A stretch of DNA of 64,000 nucleotides, taken from the NCBI GenBank assembly GCA_034509735.1, contig JACGWO010000003.1:5146001-5210000 (forward strand). Reading direction: 5' to 3'. Positions 1 to 12,142 of the stretch are shown one piece after another. Within the stretch, counting starts at the first letter, position 1. The number at the start of each line of letters is the position of its first letter. The translations under genes were made by a program, and so were the position numbers. The notes below the pieces were generated by a model. The model was not told the origin of the DNA. It ran no database searches and saw nothing but the letters and a program-made list of their open reading frames with translations. Source of the DNA: Sesamum alatum (Eukaryota > Streptophyta > Magnoliopsida > Lamiales > Pedaliaceae).

Positions 1-230
1 AAAATCCTTTCCAAGTGGGCTTGGGATCCACAGCGATTTTGCCCATACCCCGCTTTTACGATTTGCATGGAAAAGATCCTGTGGGAGGTATTTCATACCA
101 TTCTCGTTCCACGAGATTCCCAAGATTATTGCCTCCCCCTTTCACATGATCCCGAGGACTCCAAGCGAATCATGTTAATTGGGCGTTAGACCCAACCCAA
201 TCGATCGAGCCACGGACCCACTGGTACCCC

Positions 231-320
231 CACGACTCGTGAGACAGGTAGCAGCAGCCCGCTTTTCGTTCATGACATAATGCAGCTTCCTTTAAGTACA
301 ATAACGTGCCACGACTCGTG
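231..320 (-). repeat. Paired leader palindromes
   Basis: CACGACTCGTG occurs at 231-241 and 310-320, 79 nt apart, each next to GAGAC (GTCTC in sense). It is self-complementary except for the central base. The same pair at nearly the same spacing precedes gag in the other five leaders complete enough to show it. Confidence 0.85.
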
Positions 321-625
321 AGACCACGCTATTGACCTAAAGCAGCTTCCTCACTATGCCATGGATTGGAAGGCATGGACAAACTCCTAGAGTTCATGTC
401 CACTTTGTCTAGGGTCTAATATTTTGACATTGGTCCAACCAATGTGAGAGTAAGTAATGACCGAGATCTCAAATAAATATCTACACATACATCCATAATG
501 CGTAAATAAACCATTCATAGCAGTTATATGATAAATAAACAATCCATTCATCCATCATCATAACCACATGCAAAATTAAAGCCTAGCACGCCCCTATTGG
601 ATGATCACGAGCCCGAATCCTATGC

Positions 626-649
626 GATCCACTGAGCCCGCAGTGGATC
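626..649 (-). other. Leader hairpin with conserved loop
   Basis: GATCCACTG (626-634) and CAGTGGATC (641-649) form a perfect 9-bp stem around a 6-nt loop that reads CGGGCT in the sense of the element. Equivalent hairpins are at 5210-5231, 34930-34951 and 59651-59674. Confidence 0.75.
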
Positions 650-1356
650 TATGGTCAATCTAGGGTTGGTCCTATACTATTACATTAATAGTAACCCAAT
701 CATCATGCTGATGGGCCTTGGTCTCTTTTTTCTCTTTCTTCACTTCATGGAAAACACCAAGGGGCCTCCCGTCTGGGCTCTCCATGTGGTCCTTCCTTCT
801 TCTCCACCAATTACAAAAAAGGAAACCTCACTCCTAGTCTACTCTCATTACACATTGAAAAATAGAAACCCCAGCGAAAAACCCGGGGGGAGTACATAAG
901 GAGGGAGGTAGAATGCCTTATTATTCCAAGGCAACTAGAAAGAGAGAAGGAGAAAGCAGTAAAAGAGGCACACAGGCCCAACAGAAAATAAACCATACAT
1001 CCGGTCTTAGGGCTCGCGATCATCCATTTCCATCCAACACACATAATCACATGATCCAATCACATAATTACATAATACCAACAACATATGATTTCCAATC
1101 ATAAAATATCCAAAATAATTAATGAATATGTGCACAACGTGTGAAAAATAAAACACAAATATTGGTAATAATATTTTCTTGTGTTAGGAAATCTTTCCTC
1201 ATTATTTTAAGTAAAATAACCCGGGATTCCGAATCCAATTTATTTTACTCCTAAAATAATGTCTTTAGAAAAATAGGCATAATTGAACCAAAAACGATTT
1301 TTCAGAATTAATTCAAAATTAAAACTGAAAATAATTAAAAAATAAAAGAAAAATAC

Positions 1357-1380
1357 TGCTAGGGTTTTGAAACCCTAGCA
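1357..1380. repeat. Telo-box palindrome
   Basis: Two 11-bp arms, TGCTAGGGTTT and AAACCCTAGCA, flank a 2-bp centre. The arms contain AAACCCTA, the plant telo-box core, on both strands. It sits at the gag-side edge of the GC-rich tract; related palindromes are at 34191-34213 and 45058-45083. Confidence 0.8.
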
Positions 1381-1775
1381 GCGGCAGCCGGCGGCGGCTC
1401 GCCGGCACGCGCGCAGGGCAGCAGGCTGCGCAGGCACTGCCTGGCTGGGCGCGCACTGCGCGGCCTGGCAAGCCGGCAGGTCGCCGCGCGCGCAGGGCTC
1501 CCCTGCCTTGCGCGCGCGCTGGCCTGCTGGTTGCCGGCCGTGCCGTGCGCAGTGCGCGCGCACTCCTTCGTCTGCGGGGCGCGCGCGCCTGACGGCGCCG
1601 CCCAGGGCCCGTCCGCGCGCGGACTCGCAAGCGCGCGGCCTTGCGCGCGCGCAGCGCCTGGAGGAGTTGGCCTGCGCGCAGCCTTCCTGGCTGCGCGCTG
1701 CCCCCGGCGCGCCGGCTGGGCGGGCGCCCGCAGGCCTCCCTTGCCCCCCCGCTGCCCCGGCTGGCCGCTGCGTCG
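1381..1775 (-). repeat. GC-rich leader tract
   Basis: About 400 bp of nearly pure G+C with runs of GCGCGC, in otherwise AT-rich DNA. Ala/Arg/Pro-rich open frames exist on both strands here, but they follow from base composition and have no family motif or conserved frame. Confidence 0.8.
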
Positions 1776-1978
1776 TTTCTCGTTTTCCGTTCAATTGTCC
1801 ACCCCGTTTCCCAAGAAAAAACAGAAAATCACCAAACATTCATAAATTCACACGAATCAAAAGCAATAAAATCGACATGCTTAAAATCAAGAACAATCAA
1901 GATTTTAATAAAAAACGTGCCAATTACACGTTTCATGCTTATAACGCACATAAACCCTAGGCCTATACACCGAACCGG

Positions 1979-1990
1979 GCTCTGATACCA
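1979..1990 (-). other. Primer-binding site (tRNA-iMet)
   Basis: Reads TGGTATCAGAGC on the minus strand, one base inside the LTR end, complementary to the CCA end of plant initiator tRNA-Met. Confidence 0.95.
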
Positions 1991-1991
1991 C

Positions 1992-4008
1992 TGAAAGAAA
2001 ATCCGGTGGATCGTCCCGGGAATTGCGCGAATGCGGAAGCGCAGTAAAAATAAACATATTAAAATTTACAAAATAAAAGGCATGCTTTTAATTTAAAGAA
2101 CACGCTCAAGGGGTGTGCCCTTGAGGTTCCCGGGCGTTCGGTGTATCTAATGATCATAAAATAAATAAATAAATCATGGAGGCCATAGAGTTGAAAAATA
2201 AAGAGGGGCGAAAATCTTAAACGAGACCTACCCGTTGTCGTTTTCGTCTTCAACTGCTACTCGCGTTGTTCCCCGTTTTGCACCAAGACCTCATTCTTGA
2301 GATCCTCCAAATCGTGACACACGATCCACCCACGGTATCTTGCACGTCGTGCTAGCAACGAACAAGTATTATTTTTGGAGTGGACGAATCAATAACTCGT
2401 TATCAATTAACAGTATTGGTTCGTCTAAGTTCTTGATGTTCCAAGAACGAAAAAGAACTAAGGAAAAAAAATATTTTCTTGCTAGAGAAAGAGAGAGGGG
2501 GCGGACGAGAGGTAGGAGAGGGGAGAGTGTGTGATTTTCAAGAATCATCAATCCTCTCAAATGTTGGAAGCTAGAGGTTTATATAGAGGAAGAGTTTAAT
2601 CCTCTTTAAACTCAAACCCTAAGTAACCTAATTTGACTAGGATTTTGACCTAGTCAAAGTCCTAGTCAAACTAGTGTTTGACCTAGTCAAACGAATCCTA
2701 GCCTTCCATCTCCCCTTTCCATCTCAACCGTTGATTTTAATTTAATGGAATATTTAAATCCTATTAAATATTCCAAAAGGCTAAAAGAATAAATATAATA
2801 TAATAAATAAATATTATAATTTATTCTAAGCCCATTAAATCAACCCCCTTTTTTTAATAAATCCTATTTATTAATTTAATTCCCTTTATCAAATAGAAGG
2901 AATTAATTTCTCCAAGAAAATATAGGACCCAATTAAATCTAATTTAATCATTCCTTTACTCCAATATTTAATTCTAAATTAAATACTAAGTGTGTGTAGA
3001 TAGTGTGTGACTCTTTAGGTTCACCATTCAGCTAGACTTGGTCGGATTCCTAGAATCCGTCCGTTACCATGGGTGGCCATCTAGCAACGGTCCATGGGAC
3101 TAGAGACTAGGTGAAATATTCGGGGATGAACATTTAGGCTCTAACAGTACACTTGTCCTTCTGTCTTCGGTCTCATCACTTAGGGTCTAGGGCACGGAAA
3201 ATGCAGGTACCCATTTTGGACCTAAGTGTCGGTTTGTCCTCACTAAACGCCGCAAGGGAAACCTTTTCCCTTCTGTTCAGTCACTGTGGCCACAGATTTT
3301 CAGGGACAAAGACACAGAGCATATATGAGACTCAACTGTCAACACCTTTTGACAGGAGACAGATCCTTTCTTGGAAACTACTGTCACTTTGTGCACCCGA
3401 GCTGCACTAGACATGGCTTATGACTACTCAAGAGTATTTTGGCAATCTCTCACCATATCTAAGATACAGACCTGATGCACAGGTAAACTCAGCAGTTGCT
3501 CAAGTCAAAGGACTTTGCCTGTACCGTTGGAACCGGGAATACACGTCATACCTTGCTGACCATACTCAAGGTCCTCCGTAAGACGGTTCCCGCGAGTCAC
3601 CTCAGTCAACTGCTTCCTAGTACGCTGACCCACTAACACTGCTTAGACGAGCTTCGTCACCCGTCGATGAGATACGACAGCAGATGCTTAGTGCAAGTCT
3701 CAAAGGGAATCCCAGTACCCATTTTTGGGATTCCTTGACTTGGAGATTTCCGGACTGATTCGGTAAGACTGATTTCATGGACCTACCTCCAAGCGTAGTC
3801 CCAGTCCCCGAAATCGTTTCTCAGTCCGTGGGCTTTGTTTGCGTAGTGAACAGAAACGTAAATGCAGATAAGTGAACGTAAACAAAGTATTGCCATATGA
3901 ATTTTCACTTCTTTATTCATAAATGTTTTTATCAAATACCAAAGAATTGTCTAGACATAGGTTACATATTCCTGCCAAGATTGGCTTACATGGTCACCTA
4001 TTCTAACA
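1992..4008 (-). mobile_element. A2-type LTR
   Basis: A 2017-bp LTR with TG...CA ends. Its near-end hairpin is at 2105-2125 (arms CTCAAGGG/CCCTTGAG). Six TTGAC[C/T] W-box cores lie between 2633 and 2690, upstream of a TATA-like element near 2580. The 5' part carries the structured core shared by all LTR types here. It is the 5' LTR of the minus-strand element running off the left edge. Confidence 0.93.
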
Positions 4009-4257
4009 ATTAGAGCCCGGTTCGGTGTTGTGCCTTTAAGAATTTGCATGTTGAACGTGTTTAAAATACTTTTGGAAAGCATGTTTTACGGTTTTTTCTA
4101 GCATGATTATATGTATGAAAATATGTGTTAATTTTGCTTTTGAAATTATGGATATCTATGCATTTTATGAGAATTTGATTTTCTGTAAATGCATGTTTAT
4201 ATTTCAGTTTTACAGCAGATATAAAAATAAATAAATAAATAAATAAATTTAGAAAAC

Positions 4258-4490
4258 GTTCAGCAGCCGTCTGCTTGCTGCTGCCTGCCGGCCGGTCACT
4301 GGGCCAGCAGGCGCGCAGGCCGGGCGCGCGGGCCCGCTGGCCGTGCGTGCTGGGGGGAAGCGCAGGCAGGCAGCCTGTGCGCATGCGCGCGCCCAGCGCG
4401 CGCGGGCGTGCGCTGCGCTGGGCGCTGGGTGCTGGACGCGCAGTGCTGCACGCGTGCGGCCGGCCGTCGGCCGGTCTGGGACGTTTGGGC
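4258..4490 (+). repeat. GC-rich leader tract (B element)
   Basis: About 230 bp of GCGCGC-rich sequence between PBS and gag, shorter than in most A copies. It has no convincing coding content on either strand. Confidence 0.75.
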
Positions 4491-5540
4491 CGTTTTGCAT
4501 CGTTTTTCGTGAAAATTTCAATTTTCTGATTTCTGCTGTTTTCTGAATGTGAGTAATTTTGGCATATTTTAATTTTAGTTAAATTGAATTTTTCTAAAAT
4601 TATTTTTGATGCCTTAGATTATTTTGGAAATGGTTTCCAAACTAAAATGGTTTATACATTAGATGTATGGGTGATATCCGTTTTTTCAATTGCATTATTA
4701 ATATATTATTTTCTGCACTTAATTATGTTTATGGTTAGATATTGGATATCTTGTTATAAATACATGGTATGTATTTATGTGTTGGCATATTTATATTTGA
4801 TGTAAATGTGCTTTGTTGTTGTTGTTTATTTGATAAACAATAAGGATGATCACTAGCCCTTTTAGCCTATGTATGGTTTAATTTATTGTTGGGTGAGGCC
4901 TGCGTGCCGCTTTGTTTTTCTTCTCTCTATCGTTTTTTTTAGCCTTGGAATAATAAGGCTTTCTTCCTCTCTATTAATGTACTCCCCCCGACTTATGATT
5001 GGGGTTTCTTTTAAGTTGTAATGAGAGTAGATTAGATTGTGAGGATTTAATTTATTAATTGTAAGCTTCCAAGGAGATGAAGGTCCGGTGGATGGAGCCC
5101 ATGATGGAAGGTCAAGAAGAACAAAGGAGGAATTTTTACAAGGCCCCATTAGAATGATAATGGGATGTAAATATTGTAATAGTGTAGGTCTACCCTAGTT
5201 TGACCATAGATCCACTGCGGGCTCAGTGGATTACTTAGGAATGGGCTTGTGATCATCCTAACAGGGGCGTGCTAGGCTTACTTTGCATGTGCTTAAGTCT
5301 TTTATGCTTTGATGTATGGTGTGTTTGGAATGCATCTTATTACATTATATGTATAAATCTTGAGCATGCAAAATACTAACAATGATGAGGTCTCGGTCTT
5401 AATAAAATGATGAACTCTCACTTGGATGGTCCAAGTAAATATTAGGCCCAAAATGGAATTAAATCAAATGGTTTGATTATTCCAAGCCTTCCATCCATAA
5501 TAATGTAATGAGGAAGCTACTTTCCTCTAAAGCGTGGTCT

Positions 5541-5632
5541 CACGAGTCGTGGCACGTTTTGGAATGAAAGGAAGCTGCATTATTGTTACGAACAAAGGAA
5601 TATGCTCTTGTTTCCCTGTCTCACGAGTCGTG
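5541..5632 (+). repeat. Paired leader palindromes (B element)
   Basis: CACGAGTCGTG at 5541-5551 and 5622-5632, 81 nt apart, each preceded by GTCT. Confidence 0.85.
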
Positions 5633-5996
5633 GGGGGCGACAGTTGAGATATGATTTGGTTGATGGGTCGGGCCTAACGCCGAAAGTAACATGATTCGCT
5701 TGGAGTCCTCGGAATCATGTGAAAGAGGTGAGGCAAAATATCTTGGGAATCTCATTGGATGAGAATGGTATTGGATACCTCCCACAAAGCTTTTTCTATG
5801 TGAATCGTAAAAGCGGGGCATGGAGAATTGCGTTTGTAGATCCCAAGCCCACTAGGAAATGGTTTTCCGAAACTCCACTTGAGAGTGGTGGGCTTTCGTA
5901 GAAATAGTGGGAGCGTTAATGACTAAAGACCATGTCATAAACTTGAATTAATATTACAATTTGTTTGCTAATTTCTGCTTTAGATTTTGAATGTAG

Positions 5997-8276
5997 ATGT
6001 GTAAGAACTCGTTATCTATGATTATGGAGACTAATAAGTTTAATGGAATGAACTACAACGATTGGCTGCGTAATCTGAGGATTGTCCTCGATTACGAAAA
6101 CCAGGCTTATGTTCTGGATAAGCCATTTCCCGTAACCTTGCCGGAAGGTTCCTCGCCAGAAGAGCGTTTGACGTTCGAAAAATGGCATGAGGATGACCGC
6201 AAGGTACGCAGCATCATACTGGCATCCATGACCAATGAGATCCAGAAGCAGTATGATAGGCTAGACCATGCCAACGCGATAATGCTCCGCTTAGAGGATA
6301 TGTATGCGGTTCCGGATAGGCATATTAGATATGCCGCCACAAAAGCATTTTTCGGCACCAAGATGACTGAAGGATCCTCTGTACATGAACATGGGATCAA
6401 GATGCTTTCCCTTGTGGAAAAGCTCGAGGATCTCAAAGTTGGTCTTGATAATGATACATATATAGATGTGATCCTACAGTCTCTTCCTCCCTCTTACGAC
6501 CCTTTTGTCGTGAATTACAACATGAATGGGCTTGAGAAGTCCATACACGAGTTGATTAACATGTTGACCCAGTTCGAAGCAACGACCAAAAGGTCTGCAC
6601 CGGTGATACTGGTTGGGGAGGCTTCGACCTCTAAGGCGAAAGGCAAGAGGGCCAGACGCTGGAAGAGGAAGAAGGGAAAGGCAAAAGCCGCTGCTAGCGC
6701 TCAGAGCGCTCCTGTTGCCCCAGTGGGGATGGGCAAAGGAAAGGGAAAGGTTGGACCGCAGCAATCGAGGGCAAATGATGTTTACATGCATTGCCATGGA
6801 AGAGGGCATTGGAAGAGGGACTGCCCCAAGCTCCTCTCCAATCAAGGTATATTTGTTATTGAGGTTAACATGATTACTAATTCTGCTTCTTGGGTATTGG
6901 ATACCGGTTGTGGAGCTCACATCTGCAATAATTTGCAGGTGCTGGAAAGAAGCAGAAAGCTAAGTAGGGACGAGGTCGTGCTGAGGCTTGGTGATGGCAA
7001 GGCTATTGCTGCTGAAGCTGTAGGTCTAGTCCACTTAGTTGTTAGTGATCAAGTTAGGATAGAATTAAAAGATTGCTATTATGTACCTAACATGATCAAG
7101 AATATCATTCAATACCGTTGTTGGACAATGCTGGTTTTGATTTCATGATCAATAAAAATTGTTTTTATTTGATGAAGAATGGTTCTTCACATCTGCTAGG
7201 TAAACTTCATAATGGTCTTTATATTCTTCAACAACGTGATTTGATCATGTTTGCTCAAAACAAACGGAAAATGGATAATCAAGAAAACGCACAGATTTGG
7301 CATGCAAGGCTAGGTCACATCTCTCAAGACAGGATTAGGAGGTTGGTGGACTCAAAGAGTCTAGAAATAGATGATTTGGACCATCTACCGGCCTGCGAGT
7401 CTTGTCTAAAAGGGAAAATGACCAAGAAGCCCTTTGTTGGACAAAGCATGCTTGCCAGTGGTCTGTTGGATTTGATCCATTCAGATGTCTGTGGGCCACT
7501 AAATACGCAGGCCAGAGGAAGGTTTTCTTACTTCATAACTTTTACCGATAACCACTCACGGTATGGTTATGTTTACCTTATGAGGTACAAGTCTGAGGCC
7601 TTTGGAAGGTTTAAAGAGTTCAGGCTTGAAGTTGAAAACCAAACTGGTCGCAAAATTAAAGTCCTTCGGTCGGACCGAGGTGGTGAGTATTTGAGTGGGG
7701 AATTCTTGGATTACTTAAAAGAGAATGGGATTCTCTCTCAGTGGACTCCTCCCGGAACGCCACAACTGAACGACGTCTCTGAAAGGAGGAATCGAACTTT
7801 GTTGGACATGGTTCGATCCATGATGAGTTTTACTGAACTGCCCTTATCCTTCTGGGGTTATGCTCTTGAGACGGCAGCCAAGTTATTAAACATGGCGCCT
7901 TCTAAGACTGTGGCCCAGACGCCATATCAGATATGGCATGGAAAGCCTGCTTCCTACAAGTACTTGAGAGTGTGGGGTAGCCCTGCATACGTCAAGAGAC
8001 TAGTGGGAGACAAACTGGACTCGAGGTCTAGTTTGTGCAGGTTCGTGGGTTATCCTAAGGAAACTGCGGGGTTTTATTTTTATGATCCTTCCGAGCAAAA
8101 GGTTTTTGTCTCGAGAAACGCAGTGTTCCTGGAAAAGGGTTTTCCAACGGATACCCGTCGTGAGGAATTGCTCCTTGAGGAATCAAGTGAGGCAATACCT
8201 CAAACGGATGCAACGACATCATCTACACCTGTAGTTCCCACTGACGATATTCCTGTCATCCGAAGGTCGACTAGAG
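5997..8276 (+). pseudogene. Copia gag-pol, 5' portion (gag, protease, integrase)
   Basis: This would encode the capsid/nucleocapsid protein, the aspartic protease that cuts the polyprotein, and the integrase that inserts the cDNA. It starts at the ATG matching the conserved gag start in the other copies (here MCKN instead of MSKN). A zinc knuckle (CxxCxxxxHxxxxC type, first Cys replaced by His in MHCHGRGHWKRDC) is followed by a protease with DTGCG. A one-base deletion near 7109 shifts the frame just after the protease; the integrase then reads on with WHARLGH, CESC and the core domain up to RRSTR at 8276. The missing base and altered knuckle make it non-functional as it stands. A solo LTR interrupts the frame here and pol resumes at 10495. 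Confidence 0.92.
8272..8276. repeat. Target-site duplication TAGAG, left copy
   Basis: TAGAG directly before the solo LTR, repeated at 10490-10494 directly after it. Confidence 0.95.
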
Positions 8277-10489
8277 TGTTAGAATAGGTGACCAGAAAGC
8301 CAATAGGTTTGGCGATTTGTAACCTATCTGACAACTTGATGTAAATGTAATATTATTATGTGATGAATAAGATGAGTATTCGTCACCAATGGTACCTTCT
8401 TTGTTGCGCTCATCTTACATTTGTTAAAATGGTGTTTAACTTATATCGCAACAAAGCCCACAGACCATGGATAACAACTCATGCAGTTGGGCCACGCATT
8501 GGATGGTGGTCATGAAACCAACTGATTAAGAGTTGGGTCTGAAACGTTCCAAGTCGAGGACTTCGAGACAGGGCATCGAGAGTCCTATTGAGACTTGCGT
8601 CAAGAGTCGTGTTCATTGGATGAGTGCCGTGTTTCATCGGGGACAGGCGTGGGACGTACACGATCTTGATGGGTTGGTCGACTGGGGTCGAGCCGACTGG
8701 ACTGACTCGCGGGGATCATCATATGGAAGCCTTGGAGGCTTGGTCGGTATGATTGGTTTTTCCCCGGTTCCGATAGTACGGGAGTAATCCTCAGACTTGA
8801 GGGATCATGGCAGTCGCGTGCACAGGACGGTTGTATCTTGGATCTGGCGAGAGGTAATCATTCTGTAAGATGATTATCATAAGCCTTGTCCAGTGCAGTC
8901 AGAATGTGTGGCGAGGACGGTGGATTCCAAGAAGAGGATCCGTCCCCTGTCAGTTGTGACAGAGGTATCTCCTATGCACTAGGAGACACGTTCATGCTGT
9001 TTGAAGCTGTGGCCACGGTGGTTGGTCGAACAGGGAATGGTTTCCTGTGTCGACGCAATGAAGCATACGTGGTCTCGAGTATTAAGCATAGATGCCTAGT
9101 CAAAGATGGGAACCGACGCCCAATTCCATACCCTAGACTAAGGCCGGGAGACGGTAGACGGAAGGATCGTACCAGTACGGAATCGGCGCCTAAGTGTTCA
9201 CGCCAATTCACCTAGTCTCTAGTGCCATGGACCGTTGCTAGACGGCCACCTATGGTAACGGGCCCTTGTGGGACACGGGCCAAGTCTAGCTGAGGGTGAA
9301 CCTAAAGGGTCACACACAAATCACCGAGGAGGTTGAGAGATCGACTTGGAGTCAATATCGAAGGATAAAATAAGTAATTGGATTACTTAAGGGAAAGTCC
9401 ATTGGATGGACGGGCCGATATTGTATCGGGCTTTCATTTAATCGATAAATTGGATTTTCGATTAAATATGGAAAGTTGAGATGTTGAGACGTTGGATCTT
9501 TTAATCCAACGGGAATAATTTAAGTGGACATTAAATTGGATTTAATATTCGGTTCGTCGCAATTGGATTACGATAAAACCCGGTCCGTTAAATTATACCC
9601 GAGAGGAGAAATAATTCCTAATTTGGAATGGGAAGAAGTTGGACTTCTTTCCTTAATCAAACATGGCCGACACGCTCCCTTAGAGGAAGCAAAATCAGCC
9701 ATGTTTCATGCTAGGTGGTATGTTGACTTATCTCTTTTGGAAAGAGACAAATCAACTCCAATCAAGCTCTTCCCTTTTGGTATGATTTGATCATACCATA
9801 AATTTTGGTAGGCTTGATTGAAGAATTGATGGTGATTGATTGGAATGAATCTAGACATCCTTGGATGAACCTAGACACATTCCAATAATCTCATTAATTA
9901 TGTATATATATTAGAATATACAACACCAAGCACAAGTGATTCATTATTCATCTTTTTCTAGGAAAAAGAGAAGACAAAAATCCTCTCCTCTCTCTCAAAA
10001 TTTCGTGCTCCCTCCCTCTCTCACACTTGTGTTCTTCACTTGATTTTGAATCAAGAAGAAGAACAAAGTAAGTTTAAGAGAACACTAATTCATAGTGTTC
10101 TTCTCTTAAACCGATTCCTTCTAAACCCATTCTTTTCTAGCAAGAAGAACGTGTGTTTCTTCCGGTGTGGTGTGGATCACCTTTGGAGAATCCATACGTT
10201 TGGATTTCGTGAGCATTCCAGAGAAGGAACAACGCAAGTAGCCGGGAGCATACGCTAAACAATCAAAGGTAACGGTTTATTACGCTTTGATTGATTTCAT
10301 TTATATATCTATGTCCTATGTGCTTAAATGTATGTTTTAATATTTACACATCCTACATCGAACGCCCGGTTGAGCACCCAAGGGTACACCCCTTGGGATT
10401 CGCGTATTTTTGAATTTGATTTAAATTTACGCACTTTCTCGCTTTTCTCGCTTCCGCTCGCGCTCCCGGGCGGACCCGCTTGTCCTTCA
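8277..10489 (+). mobile_element. C-type solo LTR inside the B-element pol
   Basis: A 2213-bp LTR starting TGTTAGAATAGGTGACC and ending TTGTCCTTCA, with a perfect 5-bp duplication (TAGAG) on both sides and no internal region. That is the product of recombination between the two LTRs of one inserted element. The 5' third resembles B LTRs; the last 110 bp differ. The near-end hairpin is at 10377-10397 with arms CCCAAGGG/CCCTTGGG. An AT-rich TATA-like region lies near 9900. An 88-codon open frame at 9524-9790 has no recognisable domain and is probably chance. Removing the LTR and one TAGAG leaves pol in frame across the site. Confidence 0.93.
10377..10397 (+). other. LTR near-end hairpin, C variant
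   Basis: Arms CCCAAGGG and CCCTTGGG with a 5-nt TACAC loop, 92 nt before the LTR end. It sits at the same place as the CTCAAGGG/CCCTTGAG hairpin of A LTRs, with paired base changes. Confidence 0.8.
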
Positions 10490-10494
10490 TAGAG
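10490..10494. repeat. Target-site duplication TAGAG, right copy
   Basis: Matches 8272-8276 on the other side of the solo LTR. Confidence 0.95.
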
Positions 10495-12127
10495 TTTCCC
10501 ATCAACCTGATAGGTATGGGTTTCTGGGTGTGACCGGTCAGTTGGACAATGATCCAAAGACCTACGGAGAAGCAATGTCGGACATTGATTCGGGAAAATG
10601 GGTTGAGGCCATGAAAACCGAAATGGACTCTATGAGTTCAAACAAGGTTTGGACCTTAGTAGATCCACCCAAGGGTGTCAAGCCCGTCGGGTGTAAATGG
10701 GTCTACAAACGTATGCTTGGAGCTGACGGAGAGGTGACTACCTTCAAGGCCAGGCTTGTGGCAAAAGGTTATACTCAGCGGCCTGGGGTCGATTTTGAGG
10801 AAACCTATTCGTCCGTAGCCATGGCTAAGTCCATTCGGATTATGCTTGCCATAGCTGCATGGTATGACTATGAAATATGGCAGATGGACGTGAAAACGAA
10901 CTTCCTTAATGGATTTGTTGAGGAAGAGATCTATATGGATCAACCAGAGGGTTTCACATCTGTTGGGGAAGAGCAGAAGGTCTGCCATCTCCAAAGGTCC
11001 ATCTATGGTCTCAAACAAGCTTCCCGAAGTTGGAATATCCGTTTTGATGAAGTCATACGGGGTTATGATTTCATCAAGAACGAGTTTGACCTTTGTGTAT
11101 ACAAGAAGGTCAGTGGGAGCTCAGTTGCGTTCCTAGTGCTTTATGTGGACGACATCTTACTCATTGGGAATGATGTAAAGATGTTAGGTGACACTAAAGC
11201 ATGGTTGTCCACACAATTCTCCATGAAGGATTTGGGTGATGCTTCCTACATCCTAGGCATCAAGATTATCCGGGATAGATCTAAAAGGATGTTAGGAATG
11301 ACCCAAACCTCGTATGTTGAGAAAGTTTTGAAGAGATTCAAGATGGAAACTCCAAACGAGGATTCCTTCCTATGAGGCATAGGGTTAAACTGTCCAAGAA
11401 GCAGTCTCCTAAGACTGATGAGGAAGTTAGAAGGATGTTGGACATCCCCTATGCTTCAGCCGTAGGCAGCATACAGTATGCTGTGCAGTTCACAAGGCCC
11501 GATATTGCTTTCGCTTTGAGCGTTACGAGCAGATATTAGGCTTGTGCCGGTGAGGCTCACTGGACTGCAGTCAAGACCATTCTTAAGTACCTGAGAAGGA
11601 CTAAAGATATGTTCTTGGTTTACGGTGGTGGAGAGTTGATTCTGGAAGGCTACAGCGATGCTAGCTTCCAGTCTGATGAGGATGATGCCAAGTCTCAATC
11701 TGGGTTTGTATTTAGGCTGAATGGTGGTGTGGTGGCTTGGAAAAGTTCCAAGCAGGATACTACAGCTGATTCCACCACGGAAGCTGAGTACATAGCGGCT
11801 TCGGAAGCAGCTAAGGAGGCGGTTTGGATGAAAAACTACATCCAAGAGTTGGGTGTAGTGCCTAGCATTGCCGAGCCAATAGTTATCTTTTGTGATAACA
11901 ATGGGGCTATAGCGCAAGCGAAGGAACCGAGATCTCATCACCGATCCAAACACATTCTTAGACGCTACCATCTGCTTAGAGAGATGGTGGGAAGAGGTGA
12001 CGTTCGGATGGACCGAGTCACATCGGCAGAAAATACGGCAGATCCACTGACCAAGCCAGTGTCACAGGTTGCTCATACTCAGCATCTTGGGAAGATGGGT
12101 TTGAGGGTCATGAGTGATTGGCTTTAG
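10495..12127 (+). pseudogene. Copia pol, 3' portion (reverse transcriptase, RNase H)
   Basis: Continuation of the B-element polyprotein after the solo LTR. RT shows WVYKRMLG, the first catalytic region QMDVKTNFLNGF and the YVDDILL motif; RNase H shows the segment with DSTTEAEYIAASEA. Two defects are visible: a one-base deletion near 11349, and CAG changed to TAG at 11537-11539, where other copies read Gln (TSRYQ). The frame ends at TAG 12125-12127. With the solo LTR and one duplication set aside and the two single-base losses counted, the length fits one frame of about 1304 codons. Confidence 0.92.
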
Positions 12128-12131
12128 GGTC

Positions 12132-12142
12132 AAGTGGGAGAT
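12132..12142 (+). other. Polypurine tract (B element)
   Basis: AAGTGGGAGAT directly before the 3' LTR: the usual primer site for plus-strand DNA synthesis. Confidence 0.9.

Larger units (their letters stand above)
1..1978 (-). other. A-element leader (untranslated, structured)
   Basis: This is the region between PBS and gag, on the minus strand, with no credible coding content. It holds in sense order a GC-rich tract (1775-1381), a telo-box palindrome (1380-1357), a hairpin with an AGCCCG/CGGGCT loop (649-626) and two copies of the palindrome CACGACTCGTG (320-310 and 241-231). The same order is seen in the other leaders of this window. Confidence 0.85.
1..4008 (-). mobile_element. A-type Ty1/copia element, 5' part (LTR plus leader)
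   Basis: Read on the minus strand this is LTR (4008 to 1992), PBS (1990 to 1979) and the untranslated leader, which runs off the left edge. Comparison with the leader at 33444-35720 puts its gag start roughly 150 bp outside the window. The LTR has both ends (TG at 4008, CA at 1992). To its right the sequence switches at once to a B-type leader that starts inside a damaged PBS, so this element appears to have inserted into that PBS. The other LTR and the second copy of the target duplication must lie to the left of the window. Confidence 0.9.
4009..5996 (+). other. B-element leader
   Basis: An untranslated leader with a short AAAT repeat (about 4220-4246), a GC-rich tract (4258-4490), a CGGGCT-loop hairpin (5210-5231) and paired palindromes (5541-5551, 5622-5632). 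The rest is AT-rich with no supported gene. The hairpin, palindromes and stretches such as 5690-5830 are recognisably homologous to the A-type leader. Confidence 0.85.

Noticed and set aside
9524..9790. 88-codon open frame in the C-type solo LTR
   Set aside because: No family recognised, lies in non-coding U3 of an LTR, and no counterpart seen in the other LTR types.
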